The notes under the pieces are model-generated. The model searched no databases and was not told the DNA's origin. It saw only the letters and a list, made by a program, of their open reading frames with translations. 64,000 nt of DNA from Chanos chanos (taxonomy: Eukaryota; Chordata; Actinopteri; Gonorynchiformes; Chanidae), in NCBI RefSeq assembly GCF_902362185.1, contig NC_044498.1, positions 11,340,065-11,404,064 on the forward strand, written 5' to 3'. Both the position numbers and the translations under genes were made by a program. How positions within the stretch are numbered: position 1 is the first letter of the stretch; every line of letters starts with the position of its first letter. Of the stretch, positions 35,516-47,150 are shown one piece after another.

Positions 35516-38500
35516 CGTTGTGAAACAGTCAGAAGACCCCCGCAGCTACACGGGTCTGGCGTCAGTTTTGACAATCCTGCTGGACTCACTGTCTTCATTA
35601 CCCGCAATGCTAATAATCTGCATTTACAGTTGTTCCTCTTGCTGCCCATTAAAGTATGCCTGGGATAGTTAAATCTGCAGTCAGTACTCAAAAAGTCAAA
35701 TAAAAATAAAATAAAATCCAATAAAATAACACACACGTACACTAATAGGTAGCCAGACAGGCACAGAAAACAATCTTTTCACTACTGTGAGAGATGACTG
35801 GGTTGGAAGTCTTTAAAGTCTATCCCATATTTTAGGTCTCGGGGGAGGCCATGGAGTATTCCATTTAAAACTCATAAGGTTCAGGTGTTTCAAGTGTCCC
35901 AGTAGTGCCACAATAGGGTCTGTTACCCCATGGGACTGTCATGGGACTCTTTCAAATAAGGACATCTCATGCCCTTCTGAGGAAGCACTGTCACCCAGTG
36001 GCAAGACATGTGATGTCCTTGCAATGTCTTTTCTCATTTTTTTTTTTTTATGGTGCCGCACTGATGTCCTTGGTCCTTGTGAGGCATCACATAATCTTTT
36101 TTTCTTGTTAATAGCTACACAACATTTCAGGTCAAATTTCTCATGTGAGATCGAATCAATATACCAGAAATGATTCTTAGAATGTTATCCAGATCAGTCT
36201 GAGCTTTGCAGATGGTATACTTTACTGTCAAAGCTCATATACGTTTTCCTCTTACCCTGAAAGGATGGATTTATGTACTTTCACAGGATATCTCATTAAA
36301 CAGATGGAGCGGATGTTTTTCTACTGAACAGAAGTAAGAATATGGTAGTAACGGTTACATAAATAACAGCTAAGTAAGCCAAAAAGAAATTGGTTGTAGA
36401 TTGAAAGGAGGAGTTGGCATATGGTGAGCATGGTGGTGGAGTTGTAGTGTAGGTTGCCATCTTGTAACAGTCATTAGGTCTGATTGCTCTGATAATAATA
36501 ATAATAATACAAGTTTATATAGAGCCCAATATCACTAAAGTCTCAAAGGGGTTTACATGTCAACAACAAAGTTAAATCAAAATTATATTATCCATAAGTT
36601 AGAGAAAATAGATAAGTCTTTAGTTTAGTTTCAAAGGTATGAAGAGAGTTTGAACTCTATATGGTAAAATAACAGCGATAGAAAGCTATTGAAGCTGACC
36701 AGGTACACCATATGGTGCAATCACTGTTTCTTGCCCTTTTTCACTTGTTTTTTTTTAAATTCCAGGATAAAGTCAAACCACATCCATGGCTCCTTGAACT
36801 CACTTGTAAGGTGTTCTCCTGTGCTTTCCTTGTTCCAGCCTTTTCTTTGCGACAAACTACAACACATCAGTAACGCTTGTAAATCATAATCTTTAATATT
36901 CACACAGGGTGTCCTTCAAAGCTCTCTTTACTTCATTCTCCTCATAATATAATTTTGCAAATTATTCTCCTGCATGACTTCTAGTACCATGTCTATGTAA
37001 ATAAAAATATATTTGTGGAACCATTAAAATCCTCAGATAGCTCCAGTATGCAAATCATTTGACTCTGAAAGTAACCACTGTATGAACAACAACCCTCTGA
37101 AACGTAGCAGCAGTTAATAAAAAATTCTGATTATGAGGCTCAGAATTCTTTCTGAAAATGGGACAGACTTCTCCATGGAAACAGACTCAGTACTTATGCC
37201 TCTGTCCTCTCTCCTCAGGAATCAGACATTACCTTGCTGTAAACAAGAATGTGTCAGTAGTTCAGTGAGATAAATAGTCTACACCTCCCGTTCATTTTGT
37301 TTTGTTTTGTTTTGTTTTTTTCCTCCCCAGCAGATGTCACCACAGTAGTGACCACTGAATGAATCCTGGGCTCAGGAATTGTACATCCAGGTATTTTCAG
37401 AAGCAGTCAATAGAAAACTGAACCGACGAGAGAAAGATAAACACATTTTCAGCCAAAGTAATAAAAACAAACAAACTGAGATATAATGCACATACTCAGA
37501 CTCTTTCCCTGTACCAGTTTCAAGTTTTATTTATCATTCTTATTGACCCAGGCATAGATTTTAGTTTTCCTTATCATGTAAGGATATCTCCTCTAAATCA
37601 TCTAAAAAGTCTATAAATGTACTTAAGATTATTGTTTTAGTCTTTTGTTCTTTGGTTGTTTAGTTTCAAGAACTGTAAGATATAGAACTATAAAATTATT
37701 CAGTCGTTTAACAGCTGAGACATTTTTGGAACAACATCCCCTCCATCTGTAAGACATATGCTATTACAGTTTGTTCTTCCCCTCTTTAAAAAAAAAAAGT
37801 CAGAAGGGGGCGCAATAAGACTGAGATACATAAACACAGTTTTCAAACCTAAGTGTTCAAGCACTAAAACTCTACACAAAAAAACCCCAAAAACAAACGG
37901 CAAGCTAAAATCAAACTCTGAAAATATTGTGACAGCTTTGACACTCTGAATGCAATGTTTCAAACCAAAATTGATTTGTGCTCCAGCCTTCACAACATGA
38001 TCTCACTCCTGCATGTATTTCTTCCTCTTAAAATACAGCATTAAATGCTTAACCAGGCATGTATAGTCTGCCAGTATAATCAGATTACTTTGGGGTAGTT
38101 TTTCTCAGTTTAGGACTTTTTGTCTCAGTTGACAAAAAAATATAAATCCAAATCCAAATGCAAAGTTTTCAAAACTTTAATTCAATTGTGATTGTGTGAA
38201 TACAGTGTATAAAATGACCACTTTTACTTCAACTTTGAACACATTTTCCATGGGCTCCCCACTCAACAGATTTACACATCACTGTGCTATTTTGGGAATC
38301 TGGGAGAGCTAAGTGTGGAGCACATCTCTTCCTCCCGTTCTAAAAGACACAGAATTTTCTTTATTGTAGAAAACTGATCTAGTCACTCAATAGTCCAGTA
38401 GAAATACTTAAACACTTCTGTGACATTATTACAAAAAGAACTAAAGTTATGAATTTCTGAGTGCAAGAGCCCCTGACTTCCTCAAACTCATATTACTAAA

Positions 38501-38757
38501 TGTTCCCACTGCTTTAAAATCACTGAACTGCTTTAAGATCACATCTGTAGTTTCAGAAAACCGATTACATTGCACAATGAAGGCTTACTCAGAGAGTGTG
38601 ACAGAGTTAAAATACACTTCAATGCTCTTCAACCCTTCAACATTACACAAACTCTTTGTTATGAACTCTTTTCCCAGGCTGTGACTGTCTTGCATAAAAT
38701 GAGTTGAAAAACCAAGACAATTTTTCCTGTTTACCTTTGGCTGTTGTTCTGCTAATG

Positions 38758-38791
<34 letters not shown>

Positions 38792-39476
38792 GAATTCCTT
38801 TTTGCAGTCTCTGTGGTCAGAACTGTCAATGTCTGCATCAATTATCAGCACCCTCTGTACCTTTGAACCTTTTATACTTCTTCTTTTACCATGAAAAAGA
38901 ATTATGGTTTTTTATCAAACAGCTATAAACTTTACTTCAGTGACTAAGGGCTATACAATAACTTAATAGTCACTTTGGAGCAGGTCTGTTCTTTTCTACT
39001 ATTTTCTCTATGGGATTTCCTTACACACGTACACACCCCAAAGAATGTTTCTGTTTCCAAAGTGTTTGTGGTGTCTGTCTCTAGGCAACACATTATCAGA
39101 CTAGAGAGAAGGTTGGTGTTATTGTTGTAATAGCCTGTGGTAACGCTGCATTGGGAGTATAGGGAGTGGTATGATTATCAGACTGTAAATTAATTCTGGC
39201 CTAATTTTTACTTGATTTTGATCTAAAACAATGTTTGAGAAAAGGATCATCAACACAATGGTAAATAGCTTTCGAGTTCCACTGTTCACACAAAAGGACA
39301 AATGAAAGAATGGGAGACGGTCAGATTAAATTCTGAAAATGACTGACCCTTTGTTATTTTTGAATTATGCTGTGGTCACTCTCATTTACTTTCATTAAAG
39401 CCTTTATGACCTCCAAATTACCACACTCAGTTCATTATGCTATATTCAGCACACAGAAAGAAAAGTGAAAGGGCAT
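35516..39476. other. Intergenic region, no gene seen
   Basis: About 4 kb of AT-rich sequence between the promoter-like cluster and the keratin 3' end. It holds one interspersed repeat near 36.5 kb, a (GTTTT)n patch near 37.3 kb and a GT tract at about 38759-38790. No exon could be supported on either strand. Confidence 0.5.
36491..36600 (+). repeat. Interspersed repeat of the 'TTTATATAG...TTTACATG' teleost type
   Basis: An AATAAT repeat leads into CAAGTTTATATAGAGCCCAA, then CTCAAAGGGGTTTACATGTC. Fish genomes contain very many copies with the same order (TTTATATAGCGC, then CAAAGGGCTTTACA). The same general layout occurs, more eroded, at 10419-10515. The class is uncertain. Confidence 0.45.
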
Positions 39477-39776
39477 TCAGTAGTTTCACCAGCAGCTTTA
39501 TTGTCTGAGACTAGTTTGACACACAATCACAAACACTCACGCATAAAAGCACAGGTGTTCTACATCATTTCTTAAACCAAACTAACCTCTGCAGCATGCC
39601 ATATAGACCAAGATAACATTTGCCTTCTAGGGAGTAACTATTTCTAAGAAACATGCTAGCCTTAGTTATTCCTCTCATGACATTTCAAAGCAAGTTTTAA
39701 ACATTTGTGTGTGTTTAAGGGTGACTGTAGGTGCCTTTCCCTTTGTCTCAGGATGCCAGTTTTACATATTGCTGTT

Positions 39777-42700
39777 CTAGTAGCGCACTGTGGTTGTTGT
39801 GACAGTGGATGACTGTGAACCTAAAAAAAAAAGAAAGATCAAGGTTGATAACATCCTGAACAGCAATTTGTCAATATTCATTATGTCAGCAACCCTTACC
39901 CTGCCATAATAACAGCTTGTAGGGATACATAATGTTTAATACTTACCTTGAGTCTGCATCCTGTAAAAAGAGCAGAGTGAAAAAGTGTTTTATTCTATTG
40001 TGTTCAGAAAACACACACAAAACTGAACATGAAAAAAGAAGGGAAAACACTCAATACATTTATTTGTGCTTAAATAACACTCAGGAAATGTCTTTGGTTT
40101 CTTGAACAGCAGGCTTGAATACTGTTCTGAACACTATCTAATTGTGTAGAACTATGAATAAGGATAAGAAGAGTTCATTAAAAAAAAAAAAAGTCACACA
40201 ATTTACGTGGCCGGTATAAACATTATAATAATGGCTGCTATTTGTATAATTTCTATAATTATTCAGATATATTCATTTAAAAAACTAGCTTAGCGCAATT
40301 TAGCTAGCTCTCTTACTTGATATCTTCCTTTTCAAGGAGGCTTCTGTAGGTGGCAATCTCCTGCTCCAGACGGGTCTTGACATCCAGCAGCATGCGGTAA
40401 TCACGGCCCTGTTGTTCAATGGTGGCCCGTACCTGAGCCAGCTCAGCCTCCAGACTGTTTATCTGGCCCTGGAAACTTGCTAGCATAGCACTGTAGCGAG
40501 CCTCTGTTTCAGCTACCGTGTTCTCCAGTGCTGCTTTCTATATGAATGAAAGAGAGAGATGGACAGGTCATGTCTCTCAGCCAACCCAGAGGATACCCCA
40601 GTCCTGACTGTATAATGAGTACTGACACTAATATTCAGTACGGTAGCCAAAGATTCACTTCAGATAACCCCTTCTTGTTACCAGGCGACAAATAGCAGTG
40701 CAAATGGATACTGATAATTGTGGAACCATGTGCCCATAGGACCGTGGTGAATGAATGTGTCTCAGAGTTAACGGATATAAACCAAATATATTTTCCTTGT
40801 CTGCTTCTTCTGCATCTTTGCTTATCGTGTCCCCTCTTGGAAACCAGCCTAAATAAAAGTGCTTTTCCGCAGCTGAACACAAGCATTAGATAAATATTTT
40901 CTCACAGCTATTCTGAAATGTGTAAGCTCCTGAATACAGACTCAAAGCAGTGTTGAGAAAGGGTGTAAGTCCACACCCAAATGCAAGAAGCCTTGATGTG
41001 CAGACAGCCTTCTCCTAACCAAATCTTTCCCGCATTCCTTTCTCTTTACTTAATCTTTTCTGAGAGAGGGGGAGGTTTAGGAAATTGAGAGAAAGTTCTT
41101 TCAGCATTGCATCATACTCACTGATCACTTTTTTTCTTCTGTTTGCTTTTCATCACTCTATTATGCTTCTTTTCCTGTTCTTTCTGTTTTTGAACACTTT
41201 CTTCTGTTCTCAAACTCTTTAACTTTAGAGTAAACTATCATTCGTACCCTTCTTAAAATGATCTCTTTCTCAGCCCATCCCTAGACTCACCATACTGAGC
41301 TGGGACTGTAGTTCAATCTCCAGGCCCTGTAAAGTACGTCGCAGGTCTGAGATTTCTGTCTTGGATGTCTGGATGGTCTCTGTGCTGATGGTGATTTCCT
41401 TGGACAGGGTCGCTGACTGTTAGAAAACAACATGCACACGTTCATATAACACATACATACATACATACATACATGTGGACAAGCATACAAAATCAACTGA
41501 CAAACCTAGATTTAAATATACCATGAACAGTACAATTGAAGTAGTTGTACTTTAACTCTCTGCTTGCTGTGTTTGCATTAAATATCCAAGTCAGGAGGTG
41601 GAACATAAAACAGAGCTGCTAAATGTGGTCTAACTACAAAACGATTCGATTCTTTAATCAATGTCAACATGGTTACCTTGTCATTGAACCAGGCCTCCTG
41701 ATCACGACGATGTTTGTCGATGATGCTCTCGTATTGGGAGCGAATCTCTTCCAGGACCCTGTTGAGGTCTTGCTGAGGAGCCGCGTCCACCTCCACGTTG
41801 ACTGTGCCGGTAAGTTGAGATCGCAGTGCTGCCAACTCCTGATACACACCAGAGCACCAGAGGTAAATGGTGAGTTACATTTAGGTAAAATATAAACATA
41901 ATTTGAGAGAGAAAAAAAAACTCATATCTGACTGTTTCTAAGCAAATAAAAGGTCTTGCTAGGAAAGTTGCTTAGGCCTTGTTGATTTTGTACAGGAGAA
42001 CACCATGGATAATTTTTTTTTGCAGGAAATGCAACCCTGTTCAGAGTTCGGTTATTTAGGAGAGGTGCCTTTTTTGAGATATTCCCTGATGCATTGCTCT
42101 ATTCAGAATCTTGCTAGGGGTAGTTTTGTCTGTGCTCATTGCCAAATTAAATTGAAGGACAGCATGAACCTCTTGGTGGTTCTTCTTCAGGAAGATCAGC
42201 TCATCTTGCAGACCCTCAATCTGCATCTCCAGGTCAGACTTGGTGAGAGTTGTCTGATCAAGCAGGCGACGCAGGTTGGCAATGTCAGCCTCCACTGACT
42301 GCCTCATCATCAGCTCGTGCTCGTACCTGATTGGTGGAGAGATGAAAGTTGAAAACAGTACAAACCACCATAGGGTTCATCAAACCTTGTAATGAAGGTT
42401 TTGAATCCTGCAAGTACTTGCCCATAGCTCATAACTGGAAGTTGATTTTACCTGGGAATAATGTGCGTTTGGTTGATATGACAACAAGCAAGATTCTGGG
42501 CCTACAGAATTAAATTTGAGGAGCCCTGACCCAGGAACTACTTGTTTGGTTTGTAAGCCAAGCATATACATTATGAATGTGGCATCTAAAGGCAATGCTA
42601 AAAGCAATCAAAATGCACTCACTTTGTCCTAAAGTCGTCAGCAGCAAGTTTAGAGTTGTCAATCTGGAGAAGGACGTTTGCATTGGCGACGGTGGCGGCT

Positions 42701-43718
42701 CTAATCTGTCAAGAGGGAGGGAGTTTATCTGCAATGAAACTGGGCAGTTGCATGCTACATCATGTGATAATGCCAGAACTTAACTTTAATTGCCTTGGAG
42801 CATGCAAACAGATTTGTAACTGGACCAATAACTGGTTCATCCTGTATCTTTATACTTTGTGCTGCAAACTATAAACTGTGTATAAAAGACACTGTATGAA
42901 TTGTTGCTTTAAGTCCTTGACAAGTGAGTCATGGCATTGTAGTCTGTACTGATTATGTAAGTGCGACATGACCTTTTATACCTTACTGACAGAATAGTGT
43001 GAAATGTCTGATTATTTTTAAAAAGCTTTGTTTACAAATTAAAAAAAAAAATTAAAATAAAACTGTTTCGCATTTTTATACAGTGATTTACTTGGTTTAT
43101 AATTTACAGCAACCTGTATTTCCTTAAGGTGTGCAGCAGATGTGTATGGAATGTACATCAATAAATGCAGCAGATTATTTGACGCCTTTGGACAACAGTA
43201 TTACTAAATATAGGATATTGCAAAGGCATCATGGAAAACCTCTGCTGTCTCTCATGAAACTACTCAGTAGGACTATTTTAATATACCTTATCTTTGAGAT
43301 CATTGATGGTGGCCCAATAGTGGCTGTAGTCACGCTGAGCGATCGGACCCTTCTTCTCGTAGTACTCGCGGATCTTCAGTTCCAGGTCGGCGTTGGCCTT
43401 CTCCAGAGAGCGGACCTTCTGCAGATAGGATGCCAGACGGTCGTTCAGGTTCTGCATGGTGAGCTTCTCGTTTAGGCTGAGAACATCAGAATCCACACAA
43501 GTGGACACTTGGTAGCCACCTCTACCAGCTCCCAAGCCATATCCACCACCATAGCTTGAAGCAGAGGAGATGCGTGTGCTGCCACCTGCACCTCCGCCAT
43601 AAACGCTGAAGGCCTTGGGTGCACCTGACACTATCCCTCTGCCCTGGCTAATGATTGAACTGCTGGTGAAGGAGACAGGACCCTTGGTGGAAGTGCGAGA
43701 AAAGCTATACTGAGACAT
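39777..43718 (-). CDS. Type I keratin (first of two)
   Basis: An acidic keratin that pairs with a type II keratin to form epithelial intermediate filaments. Eight exons on the minus strand: 43287-43718, 42623-42705, 42170-42326, 41677-41838, 41291-41416, 40317-40537, 39947-39960 and 39777-39820 (TAG). The lengths 83, 157, 162, 126 and 221 nt are the classical exon sizes of type I keratin rod domains. The protein is 412 residues. The head (1-82) is rich in S and G, including [15 protein letters not shown]. The rod begins at about 83 with [20 protein letters not shown] (helix initiation) and ends [13 protein letters not shown] (helix termination). The short tail is [24 protein letters not shown]-like box lies at 43846-43852. 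AATAAA on this strand is at 39497-39502. I recognise the family but not the particular fish paralogue. Confidence 0.94.
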
Positions 43719-43845
43719 GATGGATGGATGGATGGCTGGATGAATCGCTGGATGAATTCAAGGAGTTGCAGTCAGGTTCAACCGCTACAGATTTTCTCTG
43801 AGCTGGAGTCTCTGGGAGAGTGCAGCTGTATCAAGCACTGCCCTC

Positions 43846-43852
43846 TCATATA
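43846..43852 (-). promoter_or_regulatory. TATA box of the minus-strand keratin
   Basis: On the minus strand the sequence reads GGCTATATGAGAGGGCAGTG, about 130 bases upstream of the start codon. That places transcription initiation near 43820 and gives a 5' UTR of about 100 bases. The GGCAGTG just after the box is shared with the other keratin promoter. Confidence 0.6.
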
Positions 43853-43887
43853 GCCAGAGTCCTGGGCGGACCCTGAGGGGAGGAGAG

Positions 43888-43890
<3 letters not shown>

Positions 43891-43921
<31 letters not shown>

Positions 43922-44034
43922 TGTGTGTGTGTTTGAGATCGCGCAAGTGTATCTGACTCAGCTGTGACAATCAATGCAGTGTTAGCCTTAAAGAAAAAAG
44001 GTTCAGTTTCCAACCCTGTGAGACAGTTATGGAG

Positions 44035-44086
<52 letters not shown>

Positions 44087-44156
44087 GCTCATGGACTCAT
44101 GAGACAATGGAAGGGAGAGAGCAACTGGCACACACCACTAGATTTACAACATAGTT

Positions 44157-44187
<31 letters not shown>

Positions 44188-44200
44188 CTGTGTGTGTCTG
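43891..44200. repeat. Cluster of three GT microsatellites upstream of keratin
   Basis: GT tracts at about 43891-43934, 44037-44083 and 44161-44200 lie immediately behind the keratin TATA box, the first only about 40 bases away. They produce open frames of C and V repeats that are not genes. Confidence 0.85.
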
Positions 44201-46524
44201 TATATTTCTCCCTGTGTATGAGTGTGTCTGCCAACTTCCTTCCCATGGATGGGAAGAACAGAGCAGACATCACAGACTTTAAGCTACAAGTATGTTTGGA
44301 CAAGTTAGATTTTTTGTTGGAATTAAGTGTTCTAAGGATTATATGGCATTGCCCAGGATATAATTAAAGTCTAAGGCGTAGCCCATTCTGAGAATATCCA
44401 TCTCATCCAGAAAATATTTTTCAAATTTCAGTGGTGGGCAAAATATGTATTTAGAGAAATCTTTATCTCTGGGTGTGTTATAATCTCTCCTTTTATATTA
44501 GGAGAAATAGTTTAGATTTTCCCTTTTACCTTCTCAGAAAGTAAACTTGAAACTCTTAAAGACAGTAGGTTGGCTATTTAAGGACACAGCCTAGAATAAA
44601 TGCATGCCTTTAAAATGGGCTTAGAAGTCCTTTACAACTATTGATTCAACTTATCAGTGAATTCCAAAGTCTAACGGAGTTAAAGTTCTTGCATATTGAG
44701 AGTTAACAAACCGTATCTCGCTGCACCATTGTGCAGACATAACAGAAGTTCATGCTCTATTGGAATTCAAAAACTCTGAGCTTTTGACCATGAAAAGGGT
44801 GACCATGCTCCCTTCTTTAGTTTATCAAACCGACACCTTTCCAGAGTTCTTTCGCTTTTCTAGCCTTTAAGTATTATAGTTCCTACTCATTAAAATATTG
44901 CTTAGAGCAATTCAAAAGCATCATTCATTCTGTTATGTTATTTGCGCTTTCAATCACCTCGTATATTTCTAAGTGGTTGTCAAGCATGTCAAAGGTGGCC
45001 GTTCCGTTTGATTGTTTGAGCTGTATTATACATATGTGACCTGTGTTTCTCTGAGAGGAGTGGGGAGGTTCGCAGCATGAGTGTTTGTTATTTTTTGGCA
45101 AAGCGAGCAAACGGTGTTCCTCCAGGGAGGGTGAATGAGGTCAGAGTTGGCTCTCGACCAGCTTCACACCCTCCACAACCACAGCGTGTGTGTATCTAGA
45201 TAACTCACATTTGGGGAGGTAAATGGAGAAAGGGGAGAGGTGGAAAGGATGACACAGAGAGAGAGAGAGAGACAGGGTGAGAGAAAGAGAGACAGGGAGA
45301 GAAAGAGAGAGATTATGGGCAAACATAATACTAAGCTCCTTGGAGTGAACATGGAGAGGAAAGAAAAAAAAGAAAACGTTAGATTAATAATGAACAGGCG
45401 GAAAGACAGAAGTACAGGACCCAAAGTATGGAATCTCTTAAATATTAATGGTTTTCATAAAAGAGATGAAAAAAAATCTAATTTTAGGCTATGCCTAATG
45501 ATCCATTACTCCAATTCACATTGACAAGTTTTAAACAAGCTCACTACACAAACACAATAGATCAGTTCTGACATGCTTAATGTCTGAGACTAGAAACATT
45601 GTGGTTTCTTATCTGTGCATGGGCAAACTTTCTAAAAAAAAAAAATTTACCATGTGCTGCTGACTCGATGAGACATGTATGGTGTGCCATACAGACATGT
45701 TCTGTTGAATTTGACCTCTTAGGTAAGGTCAGGACCAGGGCACATTGAGCACATGTTTATCAAGGCTGTGTCTGTCGCTGACTGAAAAAGATTGATTTCT
45801 GCATATGTTTTGGACACTTACATGTGACACAATTCTTATTTTGCAATCTAAAACCAACTGCAAAAATTATGTCTAAATACTGATTCCTTAGGGATCTCTG
45901 ATTCTACCCTCCTGACAGAATGAGTTCAATAGCAAAGTGTCCTCAGCTAGACTCAGTTACATATGTCGTTATGTAATTGGTCCAGATGAGAACAATATGG
46001 TCTGATTCACTGTGGGAGGTATGGGCAAGGCTCATTTTGATCAGATGTATTTGAAATCCACTTTATTAAGATTTCATCAAGCAATGTAGATTGAAAAATG
46101 GAAAAAATATAGATTTTCAGTGTAATTCCCTTTCATACTTTTAGAAAAAAATCTTCCACTAAACCTGCACTTTTTGCTGCATATAAAACTCAAGTGAAGA
46201 GCTGATGAATCCAAATAAATCTTGCAGAGTTTCTATGGGACATAAGAGGTGATTTGACCGTGTGATGTCTCTCAAAATTTTGTTAGCTGAGATTTGTGCA
46301 TGACTCATAAAAAAAACAGCACTCCACCCCTCTCCACAGTCTGTCTCCACAGTGTGAAGGTGTATTAACACCAGAGATGTAAAATGTGATCAGGGTGCAT
46401 GTGTGGTGGACAGCAGCTACACTGTGGAGGTTGTTTTGTCCAATAGGATTTCACATCCTGAGCATGAGCATGTATCAACTGGGTCTGGACTGAGGTTAAA
46501 AAAAAGAAAAAAAAGAGTTGCTAT

Positions 46525-47150
46525 GGAGTCAGTAATTACAGTGCAGCATTTGCAGATCACACCCATATTAAAGGCTCTAAATCATCATTTTATTTTAATA
46601 TAGTGGTCCTTGATTAAAAGGAATTACTTACGTTTTGACATCTGTAAGCAATGAGTGAAGATTTTGTTTTGTAGGCACTGACCTGAACTGAATCAAAGTT
46701 TTGTTGTCATAGATGAGAAACTTCTTCATCACTGGTTGGGACAACACATGAAAAGGTATATAAAGACACACATACATCTTCTTTCAAATGAAAAAAATTC
46801 ACCCGGGAAAGCAAGTAATTCACATTATAGGTGGTGGAGAGTAGACCAAATGTACCAGTAGTGCACACCCTCCACCTTATTCTGTATAGTGTTTGGCTAG
46901 AACCAAATTATTGAGGACAATGCAAAATCAGCATTGCCACCGGTATCATAAACTGTAATCCATTCCCTACGCACTGGAAAAGAGATATAATGGCTTCTAA
47001 TTATAAAGAATCTAAATGGGTATTTTAAGGTCAGTAATTACAGTGATGCCTTTTATAAATCATATCCAATTTAAACCCTTAAAAGGGTTTTTGCTTCACC
47101 ACTTTGTTTTAATACACTGGAACTTGATTCCAAGTATTTGTTTACTTTAT
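46525..47150 (+). repeat. Diverged local duplication (units about 500 bases apart)
   Basis: GTCAGTAATTACAGTG occurs in both units, at about 46528 and 47030. Each is followed by similar runs: CATATTAAAGG then TTTTAATATAGTGG..CTTGATT in the first, and CATATCCAATTTAAA then TTTTAATACACTGGAACTTGATT in the second. The similarity is clearly above chance by eye but eroded, with small gaps. No coding content was found in either unit. Confidence 0.45.
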
